Part shown: positions 8,282-10,067 of the stretch, one piece after another
Numbering within the stretch: the stretch's first letter is position 1
Layout: the number at the start of each line of letters is the position of its first letter
From: Pseudomonadota bacterium
Lineage (GTDB): Bacteria > Pseudomonadota > Alphaproteobacteria > Acetobacterales > Acetobacteraceae
Reading direction: 5' to 3'
Length of the DNA: 10,067 nt
NCBI GenBank assembly: GCA_021785335.1
Contig: JAJYFW010000037.1
Location: 1-10,067, forward strand
Position numbers and translations under genes: made by a program
Notes under the pieces: generated by a model
The model's input: the letters and a program-made list of their open reading frames with translations, nothing else
Database searches by the model: none
Told to the model about the DNA's origin: nothing

Positions 8282-9471
8282 CGTCGCCCACTTCGTCGCG
8301 CCTCGGCCTCGACCTCTGGTGGCTCACCCTGGCGCTCACGCTCTCCTACCTCGCCGTGGCGGCGCCGCTGCCGGTGATCTCGGTCTATGTCACCGGGGAA
8401 CTGCACCTCAGCGGCGCGGCCGCGGGGTTCGCGGCGGGCCTGCCCTTCGTCGCCACCATCGCCACGCGCCTCTTCGCCGGCGGCTTCGCGGACCGCCATG
8501 GCGGGCGCCGCGGCATGACCTGGGGCCTCGCGATCTATGTCGCGGCGAGCCTCATCGGCCTCGCCTCCACCATTCCCGCGCTGTCGCACCTGGCTTCGTA
8601 TGGCGTGCTGCTCGCCGGGCGGCTGCTGCTCGGCCTCGGCGAGAGCCTCACCCTCGTCGGCATGCTCGGCTGGGGCATCAACGTCGCGGGCACCGCGCGC
8701 GCCGGGCGCTTCATCGCGCTCATGGGCATGGGCATGTATGGCGCCTTCGCGTTCGGCGCGCCGCTCGGCCTCGGCCTCTACGACCGCCTCGGCTTCCAGG
8801 GCCTGATGCTCACGGCGGCGGCGCTGCCGCTCGCGGGCCTGGTCATGATCCGCCGCCTGCCGCCCGCTGCCCCGCACGCCGGACCAAGGGGCACCTCGCG
8901 CACCGGGCTGTGGCGCATGCTGCGCGGGATCGGCCGCCCGGGCATCGTCGTCGGCCTGCAGGGCGTCGGCATCGCCGCCATAGGGGCCTTCACCTCCCTC
9001 GACTTCGTCGCGCACGACTGGCCGCGCGCCTGGCTCGGCCTCACCTGCTTCGCCGCCGGCTTCGTCATCATGCGCATCGTGGGCGGCCGCCTGCCGGATC
9101 GTCTCGGCGGCGTGCGCGTCGCGCTGTTCTCGCTCGCCGTCGAGGCGATCGGCCAGGCCGTGCTCTTCCTGGCGCCCGGCCCGCTCACCGCGCTCGCCGG
9201 CGCGCTGCTCACCGGCCTCGGGTGCTCGCTTGTCTACCCGGCGATGGCCATCGTCGTGGTGCACCGCGTGGCACCGCAACTGCGCGCTACCGCCATGGGC
9301 GGGTTCTCCGCCTTCCAGGACCTCGCCTACGCCACCACCGGCCCGCTCGCCGGCCTGCTCGTGGACCGCTTCGGCGTCGCCGTCGCCTTCCTCGTGGGCG
9401 CGCTCGCCGCGGGCGGCGGGCTCTTCGCGGCCATCAGCATGGCGCGCGCGCCGGCATCCGGTAGCCGGTAG
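8278..9471 (+). CDS. MFS transporter, YfcJ/YhhS-like
   Basis: This 397-residue hydrophobic protein has about 12 predicted transmembrane helices in two halves and sits in the inner membrane. It resembles the E. coli YfcJ/YhhS group as I remember it: APLPVISVYVTGEL (29-42), LLGLGESLTLVGMLGWGI (117-134), MYGAFAFGAPLGL (153-165), LQGVGIAAIGAF (227-238), and GLGCSLVYPAM (313-323) followed by ATAMGGFSAFQDLA (337-350). The cytoplasmic loop signature GGFADRHGGRRG (68-79) has a partial second-half copy GGRLPDRLGGVR (269-280). YhhS has been linked to arabinose and glyphosate efflux, so an exporter is plausible, but the substrate is unknown. ATG 8278 overlaps the pirin stop (ATGA). It is the last gene of the run. 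The last 14 bases are a tandem 7-base repeat ending in the stop codon. Confidence 0.92.
   Translation: MTSPTSSRLGLDLWWLTLALTLSYLAVAAPLPVISVYVTGELHLSGAAAGFAAGLPFVATIATRLFAGGFADRHGGRRGMTWGLAIYVAASLIGLASTIPALSHLASYGVLLAGRLLLGLGESLTLVGMLGWGINVAGTARAGRFIALMGMGMYGAFAFGAPLGLGLYDRLGFQGLMLTAAALPLAGLVMIRRLPPAAPHAGPRGTSRTGLWRMLRGIGRPGIVVGLQGVGIAAIGAFTSLDFVAHDWPRAWLGLTCFAAGFVIMRIVGGRLPDRLGGVRVALFSLAVEAIGQAVLFLAPGPLTALAGALLTGLGCSLVYPAMAIVVVHRVAPQLRATAMGGFSAFQDLAYATTGPLAGLLVDRFGVAVAFLVGALAAGGGLFAAISMARAPASGSR
9458..9471 (+). repeat. Tandem 7-bp duplication at the MFS gene end
   Basis: CCGGTAG occurs twice in direct succession (9458-9464 and 9465-9471). The second copy supplies the TAG stop; the first is read in another frame (tcc-ggt-agc). 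A 7-base change here shifts the frame and thus the length of the C-terminus. It may be a slippage product or chance. Confidence 0.5.
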
Positions 9472-9499
9472 CCTGAGTCCGGTCCGAGTGAAGCGCGCT

Positions 9500-9517
9500 C
9501 GGGCCGCTCACGGCCCG
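9500..9517. terminator. GC hairpin between convergent MFS and cysteine hydrolase genes
   Basis: A perfect 7-bp stem CGGGCCG (9500-9506) and CGGCCCG (9511-9517) closes a four-base CTCA loop, in the 51-bp gap between the MFS stop and the end of the hydrolase gene on the other strand. The symmetric placement suits a bidirectional terminator. No T-run follows on either strand, so it is not a classical Rho-independent terminator. Confidence 0.45.
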
Positions 9518-9522
9518 GCGTC

Positions 9523-10067
9523 CTACGCCCCCCGGCCCTCCTCGGCGTTGCGGCGATGCCAATCCTCCAGCTGCGCCAGCACCGTCCCAAGGTCGGACAC
9601 GTCGACATAGCGGCGGCCGATGTCGCGCAGATTGTCCCGGTGCGGCTGCTCCTCGATATCGCCGACGCAGTCCTCCGGAACGATGGTGCGATAGCGATAG
9701 CTGAAGCTGTCGAGCGCGGTGGCGCGGATGCAGCCGCTGGTGTTGCAGCCCGTCACGATGACCGTATCGACGCGCTCCTTGGTGAAATAGTCCGCGACCC
9801 CGGTGTTGAAGAAGATGGAAGGCCCCTTCTTCACCACCGCGAGGTCGTAGCCGGGGTCGTAGACGCGCGGGTCGATCGGCGCGCTCGGATGGTCGTGCAG
9901 GAAGGTTTCGCGTACCGCCGTGATCTTCCAGTACGGCATCTCGCGCTCGTTCATATAGGCGGTGTTGCAGGTCGCGACCGGCACGCCGTAGCGGCGCGCG
10001 ACCTCGAGCAGCCTGATCGTGTTCTCCAGCGCGCGCATCACCAGCGGCGCGCCGCCCAGCGGGTATC
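9523..10067 (-). CDS. Isochorismatase-superfamily cysteine hydrolase (5' end missing)
   Basis: The frame stays open from TAG 9523-9525 to the window edge, so the true start lies beyond 10067; the GTG and ATG at 10041 and 10038 are internal, since YPLGGAPL just before them reads as family sequence. About 181 residues are visible. The superfamily hydrolyses amide, vinyl-ether or related bonds using an Asp-Lys-Cys triad. Counting from GTG 10041, the lysine is in VVKKGPSIFF (69-78) and the nucleophile is C104 in VTGCNTSGCIRATALDSF (96-113). The Asp, near the N-terminus, is off the window. VPEDCVGDIEEQPHRDNLRD (121-140) fits amidohydrolases such as N-carbamoylsarcosine amidase-like proteins rather than true isochorismatases. 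The gene converges with the MFS gene; its own operon lies to the right, unseen. Family firm, substrate unknown. Confidence 0.92.
   Translation of the reverse strand, partial: YPLGGAPLVMRALENTIRLLEVARRYGVPVATCNTAYMNEREMPYWKITAVRETFLHDHPSAPIDPRVYDPGYDLAVVKKGPSIFFNTGVADYFTKERVDTVIVTGCNTSGCIRATALDSFSYRYRTIVPEDCVGDIEEQPHRDNLRDIGRRYVDVSDLGTVLAQLEDWHRRNAEEGRGA

Noticed and set aside
8008..9279. 423-codon minus-strand open frame opposite the MFS gene
   Set aside because: The product is a low-complexity Glu/Ala/Arg/Gly mix, mirroring the hydrophobic codons of a real transporter.

Overview
The window is a dense, GC-rich chromosomal stretch with the gene families and order of an alphaproteobacterium. 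The closest fit by eye is Rhodospirillales/Acetobacteraceae, judged from tatC followed by serS, from hfq followed by hflX, and from strong G/C use at third codon positions. I see no rRNA, tRNA, insertion sequence, phage gene, CRISPR array or toxin/defence island. It reads as housekeeping genes interleaved with accessory metabolic genes.

Left part (1-2460, + strand): the 3' end of tatC, a complete serS (seryl-tRNA synthetase), then a Gfo/Idh/MocA-type oxidoreductase. Its N-terminal glycine motif departs from the usual form. Converging on it (2486-4674, - strand) is a two-gene operon: an aspartase/fumarase-superfamily lyase closest in motifs to 3-carboxy-cis,cis-muconate cycloisomerase (PcaB), and a two-hotdog MaoC/HTD2-like hydratase. 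The two overlap by four bases (GTGA). No CoA transferase, CoA ligase, citramalyl-CoA lyase or regulator for such a pathway lies in the window, so the substrate is unknown.

Middle and right part (4941-9471, + strand): a 266-bp divergent intergenic region leads into a tightly packed run of hfq, hflX, an inositol-monophosphatase-family phosphatase, a pirin-family protein and a YfcJ/YhhS-like MFS transporter. The last three junctions are ATGA overlaps, and hflX appears to start inside the end of hfq. This looks like one transcription unit: post-transcriptional regulator, ribosome-rescue GTPase, small-molecule phosphatase, cupin and exporter. On the far right (9523 to the edge, - strand) is a cysteine hydrolase of the isochorismatase superfamily whose start lies outside the window. 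A short GC hairpin separates it from the MFS gene.

The most noteworthy observations are the hflX start, where no ATG, GTG or TTG exists for the conserved N-terminus but a CTG has a well-placed Shine-Dalgarno, and the orphan lyase-hydratase pair. I see no clear evidence of a wholly new type of system; these are uncommon arrangements of known families.
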